Source: UBA5951 sp009936885 (GTDB lineage Bacteria > Pseudomonadota > Alphaproteobacteria > Puniceispirillales > Puniceispirillaceae). From it: a DNA stretch of 59,882 nucleotides. Below, in pieces: positions 43,646-53,529 of this stretch. The translations under genes and the position numbers were made by a program. Numbering within the stretch: the first letter of the stretch is position 1; the number at the start of each line of letters is the position of its first letter. The stretch lies in assembly GCA_937996625.1 (NCBI GenBank), contig CALKVA010000022.1, forward strand, positions 1 through 59,882, written 5' to 3'. The notes beneath the pieces are model-generated. The model had not been told where the DNA came from, did no database searches, and saw only the letters and a program-made list of their open reading frames with translations.

Positions 43646-44755
43646 TATGGCTGCACGCCATTCAGCTACAAGCTCTGGCTGGGTGTCCCTATACTGGCTT
43701 TTTAAGTGTTGGAATTGGTCATTAGTGCAAAGCTGGCGCAAGGCCCAGATAGCCATTATTTTTACCGTAATAACGTCATCATCCAAATAGCGGATTATAA
43801 TAGGTATAAGTGACTGGTCTGATGAATTTCCAGCTGCAATTAGGCAGTTTCGCATAAACTTCTTATACCCTGCCCTGCGCACGGGTGTGCCTGAAAACAA
43901 ATCCCTAAATCCAGAATCTGTTAAAGATAATAGCACACCAAGTCGAAGCAAGCCTGGCTTCTCTCCTATTTGCATTCTTGTATCAGAGGCAGTCTGAGCA
44001 AATTTATTCCAAGGACAAATTGCTAGACAATCATCACAACCAAAAATACGGTTCCCAATTGCTTTGCGATATTCGGTCTCGATAATGCCATCAAATTCAA
44101 TTGTCAGATAAGAAATACAACGCCGTGCATCCAATTTGTAGGGCGCCGGAAACGCATTGGTAGGACAAATATCCAAACATTTCTGACAGCTACCACAATA
44201 ATCTTCACTTGCATTTTGTGTTATTAATTCTGCGTCTGTTAGAATAATGCCTAAGAACAACCAAGAGCCAAATTTCTGAGAGACTAGATTAGTATGCTTA
44301 CCCTGCCATCCCATTCCAGATTTAACAGCCAAAGGTTTTTCCATAATAGGTGCTGTATCAACAAACACCCTTACCTCACCTTCAAATTTGGATATAAACT
44401 GACTTGCAATTTGTTTTAGCCTGCCTTTCATAACACCATGATAGTCTTTCGAGCGTGCATAAACAGATATATTGCCATATTCAGACTGAGATATATTATC
44501 CATCGGATTATGATCCGGGCCATAATTCTTAGCAAAAATTATTGCGGTTTTAGCTTTATGCCACATATGTTCAGGTGACAGCCTGCGCTCAATAGTCTGT
44601 TCAAGCCACGCCATTTCGCCGTGATAACCCTTATATAAAAAATCCCGAAGATGCTGTTGCGTCTCATTCGATAATGTTGCATCGGCAATTCGAACTTCAT
44701 CAAATTCATAACGCTTTGCTGTTTTTTCTAGCCACGGATAAATATCTATAATCAT
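43643..44755 (-). CDS. queG: epoxyqueuosine reductase QueG
   Basis: A cobalamin and [4Fe-4S] enzyme that reduces epoxyqueuosine to queuosine in tRNA, 370 residues. The catalytic region includes VDTAPIMEKPLAVKSGMGW. Ferredoxin-like ligands are CGSCQKCLDICPTNA and CDDCLAICPWN. A HEAT-like C-terminus ends in RYLDDDVITVKIMAIWALR. It is the last gene of the queA-tgt-queG run, 14 bp after tgt, so three queuosine steps are linked. Confidence 0.97.
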   Translation of the reverse strand: MIIDIYPWLEKTAKRYEFDEVRIADATLSNETQQHLRDFLYKGYHGEMAWLEQTIERRLSPEHMWHKAKTAIIFAKNYGPDHNPMDNISQSEYGNISVYARSKDYHGVMKGRLKQIASQFISKFEGEVRVFVDTAPIMEKPLAVKSGMGWQGKHTNLVSQKFGSWLFLGIILTDAELITQNASEDYCGSCQKCLDICPTNAFPAPYKLDARRCISYLTIEFDGIIETEYRKAIGNRIFGCDDCLAICPWNKFAQTASDTRMQIGEKPGLLRLGVLLSLTDSGFRDLFSGTPVRRAGYKKFMRNCLIAAGNSSDQSLIPIIIRYLDDDVITVKIMAIWALRQLCTNDQFQHLKSQYRDTQPELVAEWRAAI

Positions 44756-44769
44756 GAAAAAACCTTACA

Positions 44770-45915
44770 CTAAAGCAGAGGAATGTCGCCTTGTGCCTGC
44801 TCTTGATAAAAGTTGGATACAAATTTGGTAAATTGCCCTTCTTTAATAGCGTTGCGAATTAGACCCATTAATTCCTGATAATAGGTTAAATTATGCCAAG
44901 TAAGAAGCGTAAGGCCTTGTATTTCGTCTGCCTTGAATAGATGATGTAAATATCCACGACTATAATTTGTGCATGCAGGACATAAACATGCCTCATCTAA
45001 GGCTCTTAAATCATCTGCATGACGCGCATTTTTTATATTTACAGCTCCAAATCTGGTAAATGCCTGGCCTGTTCTGCCTGACCGTGTCGGTAATACGCAA
45101 TCAAACATATCAACCCCTCTTAAAACAGCGCCCACAATATCAGATGGCTTGCCGACACCCATTAAATATCGCGGCTTATCTTGTGTCATATGAGGGGTTG
45201 TTGTCGCCAGTGTTTCAAACATTAATTCCTGCCCCTCTCCTACTGCAAGGCCCCCTATTGCATATCCTTCAAACCCGATCTCATGCAGCTGCTCAATACT
45301 TTGCAACCGAAGGTCTGGATAAACCGAGCCTTGAACAATTCCAAATTGTCCATACCCTTTCCTATCTATAAAGGCGCTTCGCGATCTTGCTGCCCAACGC
45401 ATAGATAATTCCATGGATTGAGCTGCTTGGGATTTTGTTGTTGGATACGGCGTGCATTCATCAAACGCCATGGTGATGGTAGCATCAAGCTTATGTTGAA
45501 TTTGGGTTGAGATTTCAGGAGTTAATAAATGCCTGCTTCCATCAATATGGCTTTTAAAGGTAACCCCATTTTCATCTAACTTTCTGAGCGGGCCTAGCGA
45601 CATTACTTGGAAGCCGCCTGAATCTGTAAGTAATGGTCCCTTCCAGTTCATCATTGCTCGAACACCACCAAGCCGTTTTACCCTATCAGGTCCGGGGCGC
45701 AACATTAAATGATAAGTGTTCGATAAAATAATTTGAGCGCCTGTTTGTGCAACAGCCTCTGGCATCATACCCTTAACAGATGCAGACGTGCCAACAGGCA
45801 TAAATGCTGGTGTATCAATTCGCCCAAATCTAGTATGCACCGCACCTAATCTTGCTTGTTGATCATGAGTAATTAGCTCAAATGAAAATTTTTCCGCCGA
45901 ATTTTTATCACTCAT
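44770..45915 (-). CDS. tgt: tRNA-guanine transglycosylase
   Basis: Exchanges G34 for preQ1 in tRNAs with GUN anticodons, such as the tRNA-His here. From the ATG at 45915 it has 381 residues. This start overlaps the queA stop by four bases (ATGA), better than the ATG seven codons earlier. Motifs are LTDSGGFQVMSLG with the general-base Asp, GVDMFDCVLPTR with the nucleophile Asp, and zinc ligands CLCPACTNYSRGYLHH. Confidence 0.97.
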   Translation of the reverse strand: MSDKNSAEKFSFELITHDQQARLGAVHTRFGRIDTPAFMPVGTSASVKGMMPEAVAQTGAQIILSNTYHLMLRPGPDRVKRLGGVRAMMNWKGPLLTDSGGFQVMSLGPLRKLDENGVTFKSHIDGSRHLLTPEISTQIQHKLDATITMAFDECTPYPTTKSQAAQSMELSMRWAARSRSAFIDRKGYGQFGIVQGSVYPDLRLQSIEQLHEIGFEGYAIGGLAVGEGQELMFETLATTTPHMTQDKPRYLMGVGKPSDIVGAVLRGVDMFDCVLPTRSGRTGQAFTRFGAVNIKNARHADDLRALDEACLCPACTNYSRGYLHHLFKADEIQGLTLLTWHNLTYYQELMGLIRNAIKEGQFTKFVSNFYQEQAQGDIPLL

Positions 45916-46949
45916 TTTTTCTTCTCTAATAAACATCCATCTCCATAGCTAAAAAATCGATAGCGATGATCGACGGCATGCTGATACGCAGCTTTCATTT
46001 CGTCAAACCCTGCAAAAGCACTTACAAGCATTAATAAGGTAGATTTTGGCAAATGAAAATTTGTTAGCAACATATCTACAACTTGGAATGAATAACCAGG
46101 GGTAATAAATAAATCTGTATCCCCTTTAAAAGCTTGCATCTTTCCAAATTTTGCCCAGATAGTCTCCACAATTCGCAAACTTGTTGTACCAATACATATA
46201 ACTCTTCTGTTATTTTGCTTAGCCTCATTAATTTTATTCGAGATTTCTTGGGTTACTTCCCCCCACTCGCTATGCATTTTATGCTCTGATAGATTTTCTG
46301 ATTTAACTGGCAGAAAGGTTCCTGCACCCACATGCAACGTAACCATTTCAATTTGGGCGCCAGCATCTAACACCGATTGTTTTAATTCTGGTGTAAAATG
46401 CAATCCTGCTGTGGGTGCGGCAACAGCGCCAATTTTTTCAGCAAATACTGTTTGATAATTCACCATATCAGAATAATCTCCCTCCCGGTCACGCTTTATA
46501 TAGGGAGGCAAGGGCATTTTTCCTTTTTTTTCAATTCTCTGCACTAAACTATTACAACTATGGTTAAACTTTATCAACACCTCACCAGCGGAACGGCGTT
46601 CATCCACAATTGCTTCAAATCCGTCACCAAAATCAATTACAGCATTTAAAACACATTTTTTTGCAGGTTTAGCAAAGGCAAGCCAGCTATCCTCTGATAT
46701 TTTTTTATGCAAGGTCAGGCTTATGTTTTTCTCATTAATCCTGCCATGTAGCTGTGCTGGAATTACTTTTGTATCATTTGCCAACAGCAAATCTCCTGCC
46801 CGAAGCAAAGAGGGTAAATCCTGCATTACATAGTCGTTTAGATTGTCTCGTGCGACATGCAAAAGGCGCGCAAGATCCCTTGGATCAAAAGGGCTCTGTG
46901 CGATTAATTCAGATGGCAGAGAATAGTTAAAATCCGATAAACTATACAT
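45912..46949 (-). CDS. queA: S-adenosylmethionine:tRNA ribosyltransferase-isomerase
   Basis: Adds the epoxycyclopentanediol ring to preQ1-modified tRNA, 345 residues. Motifs are FNYSLPSELIAQSPFDPRD at the N-terminus, AAPTAGLHFTPEL, VTLHVGAGTFLPV and TNFHLPKSTLLMLVSAF, all standard for QueA. It lies two bases after the kdsD-like gene and overlaps tgt, so the genes are probably translated together. Confidence 0.98.
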   Translation of the reverse strand: MYSLSDFNYSLPSELIAQSPFDPRDLARLLHVARDNLNDYVMQDLPSLLRAGDLLLANDTKVIPAQLHGRINEKNISLTLHKKISEDSWLAFAKPAKKCVLNAVIDFGDGFEAIVDERRSAGEVLIKFNHSCNSLVQRIEKKGKMPLPPYIKRDREGDYSDMVNYQTVFAEKIGAVAAPTAGLHFTPELKQSVLDAGAQIEMVTLHVGAGTFLPVKSENLSEHKMHSEWGEVTQEISNKINEAKQNNRRVICIGTTSLRIVETIWAKFGKMQAFKGDTDLFITPGYSFQVVDMLLTNFHLPKSTLLMLVSAFAGFDEMKAAYQHAVDHRYRFFSYGDGCLLEKKK

Positions 46950-46951
46950 GA

Positions 46952-47881
46952 CTAATAAATTTGAACCACACCATTAATAAATCCATTATCATCGACAACA
47001 ACGAGACTTTGAACACGCGCTTCAAGCATTTTTTCTTCGGCGGCCACCATCATTTCATCTTCTGAGATTGTAAGCGGGGATGTGTTCATAACACTGCCTG
47101 CTTTTGCAGATGAAAGATTTGTTCCCATCACTAACATACGCCTTAAATCGCCATCGGTGATAATACCTTGTAGCTTGTTATCTTCTTGCACAAGAGCTAA
47201 GCCTAATCTTGCTTCTGTCATGATAACAATTACTTCTGACATAGACATATTTGCATCTACGAGCGGCAAATCACGGCCAGACATTCTGTCCTTGACGCGA
47301 GAGAGCAATCGCATTCCAAGCATTCCGCCTGGGTGATTTGCTGCAAAATCTTCAGGCTTGAAGCCAGAGCGGCTCATTAAGGCAATTGCAAGTGCGTCCC
47401 CCATAACGAGAGTAGTTAATGTTGAGGTTGTCGGCGCAAGGTTCAAGGGACATGCTTCTCTGTCTATTGATACATCAAGTGCAATATCCGATACCTTGGC
47501 TAGTGTTGAATCCAAGGATCCAACAATTGCGATAATTTTCACATCTAGTCTTTTGAACGCCGGCAGTAATTTAATCACCTCTTCTGTTTCTCCAGAATTA
47601 GAGATTAGCAAAACCACACTTTTTTCTCGAACCATGCCTAAATCGCCATGTATTGCTTCTGCAGGGTGCAAAAACAAAGCGGCTGTTCCTGTTGATGAGA
47701 ATGTTGCCGCAATTTTTCGCCCCACAAGACCAGATTTTCCCATACCGCAGATAATAACATGCTGCGCTGTATTAGAAATGACGGAGACAGCCTCATCAAA
47801 ACGTGAATCTAGCCCATCTTCCAATTTACTAAGGGCCGCGCGATAGGAAGCAAACATATTTTGAATATCAGGGATTAGCAT
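46952..47881 (-). CDS. kdsD: arabinose-5-phosphate isomerase (KpsF/GutQ/KdsD family)
   Basis: Converts ribulose 5-phosphate to arabinose 5-phosphate, the first step of KDO synthesis for lipopolysaccharide. 309 residues. The SIS domain (about 1-185) has CGMGKSGLVGRKIAATFSST, HPAEAIHGDLGM and ISNSGETEE. A conserved His is in DFAANHPGG. Two CBS domains follow, with ITDGDLRRML. The other KDO genes are not in the window. It is grouped by position with queA. Confidence 0.92.
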   Translation of the reverse strand: MLIPDIQNMFASYRAALSKLEDGLDSRFDEAVSVISNTAQHVIICGMGKSGLVGRKIAATFSSTGTAALFLHPAEAIHGDLGMVREKSVVLLISNSGETEEVIKLLPAFKRLDVKIIAIVGSLDSTLAKVSDIALDVSIDREACPLNLAPTTSTLTTLVMGDALAIALMSRSGFKPEDFAANHPGGMLGMRLLSRVKDRMSGRDLPLVDANMSMSEVIVIMTEARLGLALVQEDNKLQGIITDGDLRRMLVMGTNLSSAKAGSVMNTSPLTISEDEMMVAAEEKMLEARVQSLVVVDDNGFINGVVQIY

Positions 47882-47970
47882 TTTTTTTTAAACCATTCCA
47901 ATGCGTATCAATTAAGCCAAATTTATGAGATATATTTACTTAACTTTAGTATAAAAAGCGAGATTTTTGA

Positions 47971-48588
47971 TTAAGCTTGATTAGTTGAATTGACGATTTT
48001 ATTAGCATAATCAATATCTTGCTGAGTATTTATATTTAAAAACGGATCAGGGTTTGCCGAAAAATCCTCATAAACCGTTTTATACCGAGCGGTAAATAAG
48101 TCTATTTTCCGAATTTCATGTTCCAGAATTGCCTCTTCTAATGCATCTGCTAGCTCTATATTCCATAAACAAAACACTGGATGGTGTCTCCCATTACTAG
48201 ACGCCATTACGATATCCGCGTTTGAGGCAAGGCTTTTTGAGTATAATCTCTCACCCAAAGCATCTGGAATGAAGGGGGCGTCTGTTGCGCAAGATAACAA
48301 CCATTTAGCAAAAGGAATATGCTTTTTTGTATATTTCATCATAGATAACACCCCGCAAAGAGGGCCAAAATAACCGTCAATAACATCTGGAATAATCGAT
48401 AGATTAAATTTTGCAAATCGCTCTATCTCTCCATTGGCGTTTAAAATTCTATTTGGAAATTGAGCTGTTTTCTCCAATTGCCAGTTTAATATGGGTTTGT
48501 CTGCAATTTCGATTAAGCACTTATCGATACCGCCAAGGCGCCTTGCAAGTCCGCCTGCTAGAAAGCCAACGACAACATCATTAATCAT
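47971..48588 (-). CDS. mobA: molybdenum cofactor guanylyltransferase MobA
   Basis: Attaches GMP to molybdopterin to make the MGD cofactor needed by formate dehydrogenase. 205 residues. The nucleotide-binding motif is LAGGLARRLGGIDKCL. Other conserved segments are GPLCGVLSMM and SCATDAPFIP. Its start overlaps the fdhD stop by four bases, so the pair forms a formate dehydrogenase maturation operon. Confidence 0.94.
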   Translation of the reverse strand: MINDVVVGFLAGGLARRLGGIDKCLIEIADKPILNWQLEKTAQFPNRILNANGEIERFAKFNLSIIPDVIDGYFGPLCGVLSMMKYTKKHIPFAKWLLSCATDAPFIPDALGERLYSKSLASNADIVMASSNGRHHPVFCLWNIELADALEEAILEHEIRKIDLFTARYKTVYEDFSANPDPFLNINTQQDIDYANKIVNSTNQA

Positions 48589-49478
48589 AAGCTAGGCTCA
48601 TCATTCATCCTGCGTTGCGCAGAGCGGTTATCACTCTCTGAATCTGGAACCGTATCACAATCATCAAAAATAATACGCTCTTCTCCGGATAAGGCTACAA
48701 ACCTGCTTCCTCGTGCCCTTCCGATAAGCGTTAATCCAGCTTTTCTAGCAAGCGAAACGCCAGCTTCTGTAAAGCCAGAACGCGAAATTAAAATAGGCAA
48801 CCCCATTATAACTGTCTTTAACACCATCTCAGAAGTAAGCCTTCCAGTGGTATAAAAAACCTTGTCAGCTGCGGTAATATTATTCTGAAACATCACACCT
48901 GAAATTTTATCGACCGCATTATGGCGTCCAATATCTTCCATATAAATTAGCGGCTCATCACCATTAGCAAGCACACATCCATGAATAGCGCCTGCTTTGA
49001 GGTATAAGCTTGGAGTAGTGTTTATCTTTTTAGATAGGTTAATTATCTGAGACTTTGAAATTGTTGATTTTTTTGAAAGTTTGATTGAATCAAATTTATC
49101 AACCATATCCCCATATATTGTCCCCTGAGCACAGCCACTAGTGCGGATTTTTGATTGTAGTTTTTCCTCAAAATTCGTTTTTGAATCTGTGCGTACTACA
49201 ATAACAGATAATTCCTCATCATAATCTATTGCTTCAATTTTATCTTCTTGGCTAATCATGTTTTGATTAAATAAAAAGCCAACAGCAAGCTCTTCTAAAT
49301 AGTCCCCAAGAGTCATCGCTGTTACTATCTCTTGATTATTTAAAAATAGGGTTACCGCCTTTTCAGCTACTACTGGTAATTGAACTGATTGTCCATCTGA
49401 GTCCATTCCTTGCAATTGGGTTGTAAGGCCTGCTGCATTAACATTAGGGCCAATATAAAAGTGAGAGTCAGTCATCAT
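48585..49478 (-). CDS. fdhD: formate dehydrogenase accessory sulfurtransferase FdhD
   Basis: Transfers sulfur from a cysteine desulfurase to the Mo-bis-MGD cofactor of formate dehydrogenase. 297 residues. The cysteine loop reads TSGCAQGTIYGD with Cys116. The second cysteine of the E. coli CxxC (Cys124) is Gly119 here, so only one is present. Other FdhD segments are LEELAVGFLF, AGAIHGCVLA, EDIGRHNAVDKI and TTGRLTSEMV. It serves the fdsBA genes about 11 kb upstream. A GTG or ATG at 49478 or 49475 may be used. Confidence 0.93.
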   Translation of the reverse strand: MMTDSHFYIGPNVNAAGLTTQLQGMDSDGQSVQLPVVAEKAVTLFLNNQEIVTAMTLGDYLEELAVGFLFNQNMISQEDKIEAIDYDEELSVIVVRTDSKTNFEEKLQSKIRTSGCAQGTIYGDMVDKFDSIKLSKKSTISKSQIINLSKKINTTPSLYLKAGAIHGCVLANGDEPLIYMEDIGRHNAVDKISGVMFQNNITAADKVFYTTGRLTSEMVLKTVIMGLPILISRSGFTEAGVSLARKAGLTLIGRARGSRFVALSGEERIIFDDCDTVPDSESDNRSAQRRMNDEPSL

Positions 49479-49577
49479 ATATCTCTATTTTTGTAAGAAC
49501 AGGAAAAGTTATCAGATGATATTTGTTTTTACAGTTTTCTTACGCTAAATTAAAAAGGAGCTGTTAGGTATCCTATT

Positions 49578-50336
49578 ATGAAAATACATTTTAAATCTTC
49601 AAAACACAAACAGGCAGAGATTTTATTTAATCAATTGTCAGATAGATACTCACAAAACGCTATAGAAGATGCGGATGTAATTGTTGCCCTTGGCGGTGAT
49701 GGGCAAATGCTCTCCTGTCTTAAAGAATCGATTGAGTATGAAATTCCTGTATTTGGAATAAATTGCGGCCATGTTGGTTTTTTAATGAATGAGGACAAGC
49801 CAACAGACTTAGTAGAGCGCATAAGCAAGGCTGAAACCGCGCCAATACACCCTATCTTAATGCATGCCACAAAATTTAACGGACAAACACAAGAAGCGCT
49901 CGCTATAAACGAGATATCGCTGTTAAGACAAACCCATAATGCGGCTCATTGTCAAATAACAATCAACGATAAGATAGAGCTTGAACAACTGGTATGTGAC
50001 GGTGTCATGATGGCAACACCAGCAGGCTCAACAGCCTATAATTTATCAGCACATGGTCCCATCATTCCTATAGGCGCTGAATTACTGGCGCTTACACCCA
50101 TATCCCCCTTCAGGCCAAGGCGTTGGAGAGGGGCGTTACTGCCTGCATCATCTACTGTCAATATTAAGGTTTTAAGCCCTGAATTTAGGCCTCAATCTGT
50201 AACAGCTGACAATCTAGAAGTGCGTGATATCAAAGAAGTAAACATTAGCCAAGAAAACCAAATAACCTTGCGTTTATTATTTGATTCAGGCGCATCACTT
50301 GCCGAACGAACCATAAGTGAGCAGTTTTTAGGGTAA
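49578..50336 (+). CDS. nadK: NAD kinase
   Basis: Phosphorylates NAD to NADP, 252 residues. The GGDG motif is in VALGGDGQMLS, followed by NCGHVGFLMNE and DGVMMATPAGSTAYNLSAHGP with the conserved catalytic segment. NADP is used by the isocitrate dehydrogenase in this window. It is divergent from fdhD and convergent with the next hydrolase, with only 23 bp between them. Confidence 0.96.
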   Translation: MKIHFKSSKHKQAEILFNQLSDRYSQNAIEDADVIVALGGDGQMLSCLKESIEYEIPVFGINCGHVGFLMNEDKPTDLVERISKAETAPIHPILMHATKFNGQTQEALAINEISLLRQTHNAAHCQITINDKIELEQLVCDGVMMATPAGSTAYNLSAHGPIIPIGAELLALTPISPFRPRRWRGALLPASSTVNIKVLSPEFRPQSVTADNLEVRDIKEVNISQENQITLRLLFDSGASLAERTISEQFLG

Positions 50337-50359
50337 GCTTGTTTTTACGCATACATCAT

Positions 50360-51253
50360 CTAGGCGTTTTTTTTAATAAAACCCTTTATACAATTTTGCG
50401 TTTGCTCTACAACATGTGACATTTCGATATATAATTCATGCTTAGCCTCATTAAAACTTAACAATTGCGAATTGCTAAGATACTTAATAGAATTTCGAAT
50501 GGCGTTTATACTTACCAGCTTATCGCCGCTGCCAATAAGTATCAAAACGGGCAGCTTTATGTTCTTTAGAAAGGAAGAGCGCATTGTTGTTTTAAAACAA
50601 GAATAAAAAGCAGATGAGAGCCAGCCAAAACTTACCCCTGAACGTGCAAGAGACGGATTTTCGTTAATTAAATCAATGATTTTATCAATATTTTTTCGAT
50701 TTCGGCTTAACAGATTTTGAGGATCAAATTTACGTGTTTTAAGAAGCGTGTTTTGGTCTGTGTGAGGGATTATTCTTTCCTTGAACCCGCAGATAGAAAT
50801 GATACTTGCTATTGTAAATATTGGGATTGAAGGCGTTACCTGTGGAAGCATCATTGGCGATAATGCCATTATTCCAGCAATTTGATATTTTGTTAAACCA
50901 GCAAGACGAAAAGCCAAATGCCCACCCATAGAATGACCTATGACAAAAAAACGCTTATCCGCCCACCCAGATTCATCTATCACATCACACCCAGCTTGCA
51001 ATAAATCATCAAACCCGGCGGTGTGACTTGTTGTTGGCGGATTGCCATAGGCACCAGATAAGCCAAGTCCGGGCCAGTCAAAAATCAGTACCTCCATATC
51101 GTGATTAGTTAGAAAGGATATTAATTCTAAATATTTCTCACAAAATTCACTAAGCCCCATAAAAATTACCACATGGTGCTGAGCGCTCGGAGCTCCAATT
51201 TTCCAAGTGCGAATATACCCCAAATTAGTTTTAACCCAAAATTCATGTTTCAT
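50360..51253 (-). CDS. alpha/beta hydrolase (lysophospholipase-like)
   Basis: 297 residues. The nucleophile elbow is FVIGHSMGGHLAFRLAG, the N-terminal oxyanion region is VIFMGLSEFCEKY, and DWPGLGLSG follows. A likely Asp is in LILIGSGDKLVS and the His in NEAKHELYIEM near the end. This order matches the serine aminopeptidase S33/monoglyceride lipase group. It may hydrolyse a lysophospholipid or monoglyceride; the substrate is not known. It is 26 bp downstream of the ABC exporter gene and probably in its operon. Confidence 0.9.
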   Translation of the reverse strand: MKHEFWVKTNLGYIRTWKIGAPSAQHHVVIFMGLSEFCEKYLELISFLTNHDMEVLIFDWPGLGLSGAYGNPPTTSHTAGFDDLLQAGCDVIDESGWADKRFFVIGHSMGGHLAFRLAGLTKYQIAGIMALSPMMLPQVTPSIPIFTIASIISICGFKERIIPHTDQNTLLKTRKFDPQNLLSRNRKNIDKIIDLINENPSLARSGVSFGWLSSAFYSCFKTTMRSSFLKNIKLPVLILIGSGDKLVSINAIRNSIKYLSNSQLLSFNEAKHELYIEMSHVVEQTQNCIKGFIKKNA

Positions 51254-51279
51254 AAGCTTAACTTTGTTTATATAAAGTG

Positions 51280-53151
51280 CTATTCTGGTAGCATCTCAGT
51301 ATTACCGCCATCCTGAAATCCACTTGATTGGCGTTTCCACATAGCTGCATATAATCCCTCTAACGCCAATAATTCTTGATGCGTTCCAAATTCCTTTATT
51401 TGACCGTGATTTAAAACTAAAATCATATCCGCATCTATAATTGTTGATAATCTATGTGCAATTACCAATGTAGTTTGGTTAAGTGAAATATCGTTCAAGG
51501 CAGTCTGTATTTCGCGTTCAGTTCGGCTATCAAGCGCAGAGGTCGCTTCATCAAATAAAAATATCGTTGGCTGCTTTAAAATAGCTCTTGCTATGGCAAC
51601 GCGTTGTTTTTCTCCACCAGATAATTTTAGTCCTCGCTCTCCAACAAGCGTCTCATACCCATCTGGAAGACTCTCAATAAAGCTATCTATAGCAGCGAGT
51701 TTTGATACTCTTTCCACATCTTCTTTGGTAGCACTTGCCCGCCCATAGCCAATATTATAGCCAATAGAAGCATTGAACATTACTGTATCCTGAGGCACCA
51801 TTCCAATGGCAGCACGCACTGTATCTTGTCGCACCTGCCGAATATCCTGACCGTCAATCAATATGCGCCCTTTTTGAGGATCATAAAATCTGAATAATAA
51901 CCGCGATATTGTAGATTTTCCGCCACCACTCTGTCCAACTAAGGCAACCCTATGACCTGGTTGAACGACAAAATTAAGGTCATTCAAAATCGTTCCGCGC
52001 CCGTAGGAAAAACTCACATTCTCAAATCTAATCTCTCCTCTTTTTAGATTTAATGCTGGTGCATCAACTTCGTCCTTAACATCTGGTTTTTGCTTTAAAA
52101 GGCCAAACATACGCTCAAGATCTATAACCGATTGCCTAACCTCTCTATAAGTCCAGCCAAGATATTGGAGTGGCATTGCAAGTTGAATAATATAGGTATG
52201 AACAGCAACAAAATCACCAACACTCATGCTACCTTGCACGATTTCTCTGCCTGATATTACCAGTAATGCAACAAGACCAAGAGCAACAATCAATCCTTGG
52301 CCTATATTAACAATCGTCAGTGACGTTCGAGAAGATATAAAGGCATTTTCATAAAGCCGTAATGCGGTATAATAATTATCTGATTCTGATTTTTCAGCGT
52401 TGAAATATTTAACAGTCTCATAATTAAGAAGAGAATCTACTGTTTTAGTAGCAGCAAACTCATCAGCTTCATTCATCCTGCGTCTAAATTTTATTCTCCA
52501 CTCAGTTGTTTTTATTGTGAAATATGAATAAGTAACGACAGTTAAAAAAGTAATTACCGCAAATTCATACCCAAATAATACCCATAGCACACCACATATA
52601 AAAAACAGCTCCACAATCAAAGGGACAACTTCGAATATCCCTGTAGATAATAGTAATGTCATCGCTTTGGCGCCTCTATCTATAGAGCGTGAGGTTCCAC
52701 CTGTTTGCCTGTCCAGGTGAAATTGAAGCGATAATTTATGAAGATGTTCAAACGCATTTAAAGCTGCGATACGAACTGCTTTTGAAGCAAATTTTATGAA
52801 TAAAAACTCTTTTAGCTCCGAGAATATTGTCTCCCCCACACGGGCAAGCGCATATCCACCGATAAGCAGCATCAGTAAACTCATCGAAAAGTAAATACCG
52901 CTCTCACTATTTAGGGGGGCTAAGGCATCAACGGCAGCACCGTAAAAAATCGGAATTACGGCAGCACATAATTTAGACAAAATAAGCGCGACAATTAATC
53001 CTGCAAGCCGAAGCCGCAGATTATTATTACCTCTTGGCGCAATATATTCAAAAACGATTTTTATAAGCTCAAAAACAGTTACAGAGGCGTTATTTGAATT
53101 ACCTTTTGATGACTTGCCATTTGATGAATTTGACGCAGATGTATTAGCCAT
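51280..53151 (-). CDS. ABC exporter of the Atm1/HMT1 type (fused membrane and ATPase domains)
   Basis: A 623-residue half-transporter that would dimerise. The N-terminal six-helix membrane domain (about 45-345) is followed by an ATPase domain with Walker A GQSGGGKST, the signature LSGGEKQRVAIAR, Walker B IFLFDEATSALD and the H-loop VIAHRLSTI. The substrate-region segment LNYETVKYFNAEK is typical of Atm1. Bacterial members export glutathione-bound metals or compounds linked to Fe-S maturation. Its start overlaps the sufA-like stop by one base, which fits an iron-sulfur role. Confidence 0.93.
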   Translation of the reverse strand: MANTSASNSSNGKSSKGNSNNASVTVFELIKIVFEYIAPRGNNNLRLRLAGLIVALILSKLCAAVIPIFYGAAVDALAPLNSESGIYFSMSLLMLLIGGYALARVGETIFSELKEFLFIKFASKAVRIAALNAFEHLHKLSLQFHLDRQTGGTSRSIDRGAKAMTLLLSTGIFEVVPLIVELFFICGVLWVLFGYEFAVITFLTVVTYSYFTIKTTEWRIKFRRRMNEADEFAATKTVDSLLNYETVKYFNAEKSESDNYYTALRLYENAFISSRTSLTIVNIGQGLIVALGLVALLVISGREIVQGSMSVGDFVAVHTYIIQLAMPLQYLGWTYREVRQSVIDLERMFGLLKQKPDVKDEVDAPALNLKRGEIRFENVSFSYGRGTILNDLNFVVQPGHRVALVGQSGGGKSTISRLLFRFYDPQKGRILIDGQDIRQVRQDTVRAAIGMVPQDTVMFNASIGYNIGYGRASATKEDVERVSKLAAIDSFIESLPDGYETLVGERGLKLSGGEKQRVAIARAILKQPTIFLFDEATSALDSRTEREIQTALNDISLNQTTLVIAHRLSTIIDADMILVLNHGQIKEFGTHQELLALEGLYAAMWKRQSSGFQDGGNTEMLPE

Positions 53152-53504
53152 TAGCTAATAGAAAAACTTTCGCCGCAGCCGCATCTAGCTGTTTCATTTG
53201 GATTATTAAATACGAATGATGAATTGAACTTATCTTCTGTCCAATCCATTTCTGTTCCAACCAAAAACATAACAGCAGCAGGATCAATTAAAACGAGAAC
53301 ACCGTTTACATCAATAGCATCTTCAAAAGGCTGCTGCTCTTTGGCAAATTCTACATTATACTGCAAGCCAGAGCACCCAGCTGTTTTGATACCAATCCTT
53401 AATCCAATAACATCACTTTCAGCACCTTTTACAATTTCTTGTACGCGCGCAGAAGCTTGGTCTGTTATTGAAAGAATGGGTGTGTTTTTATCAAATTGCA
53501 ACAT
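53151..53504 (-). CDS. sufA: iron-sulfur cluster assembly scaffold/carrier (SufA/IscA family)
   Basis: A 117-residue A-type carrier. The three cluster ligands are Cys44 (TAGCSGLQY), Cys108 and Cys110 (RCGCGESF). It accepts clusters from SufBCD and passes them to apo-proteins such as the formate dehydrogenase and QueG here. SufA is preferred by operon context; an ErpA or IscA role cannot be excluded. It is directly coupled to the Atm1-type exporter. Confidence 0.94.
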   Translation of the reverse strand: MLQFDKNTPILSITDQASARVQEIVKGAESDVIGLRIGIKTAGCSGLQYNVEFAKEQQPFEDAIDVNGVLVLIDPAAVMFLVGTEMDWTEDKFNSSFVFNNPNETARCGCGESFSIS

Positions 53505-53529
53505 TTACTACCTTCATTTTTGAATGATA

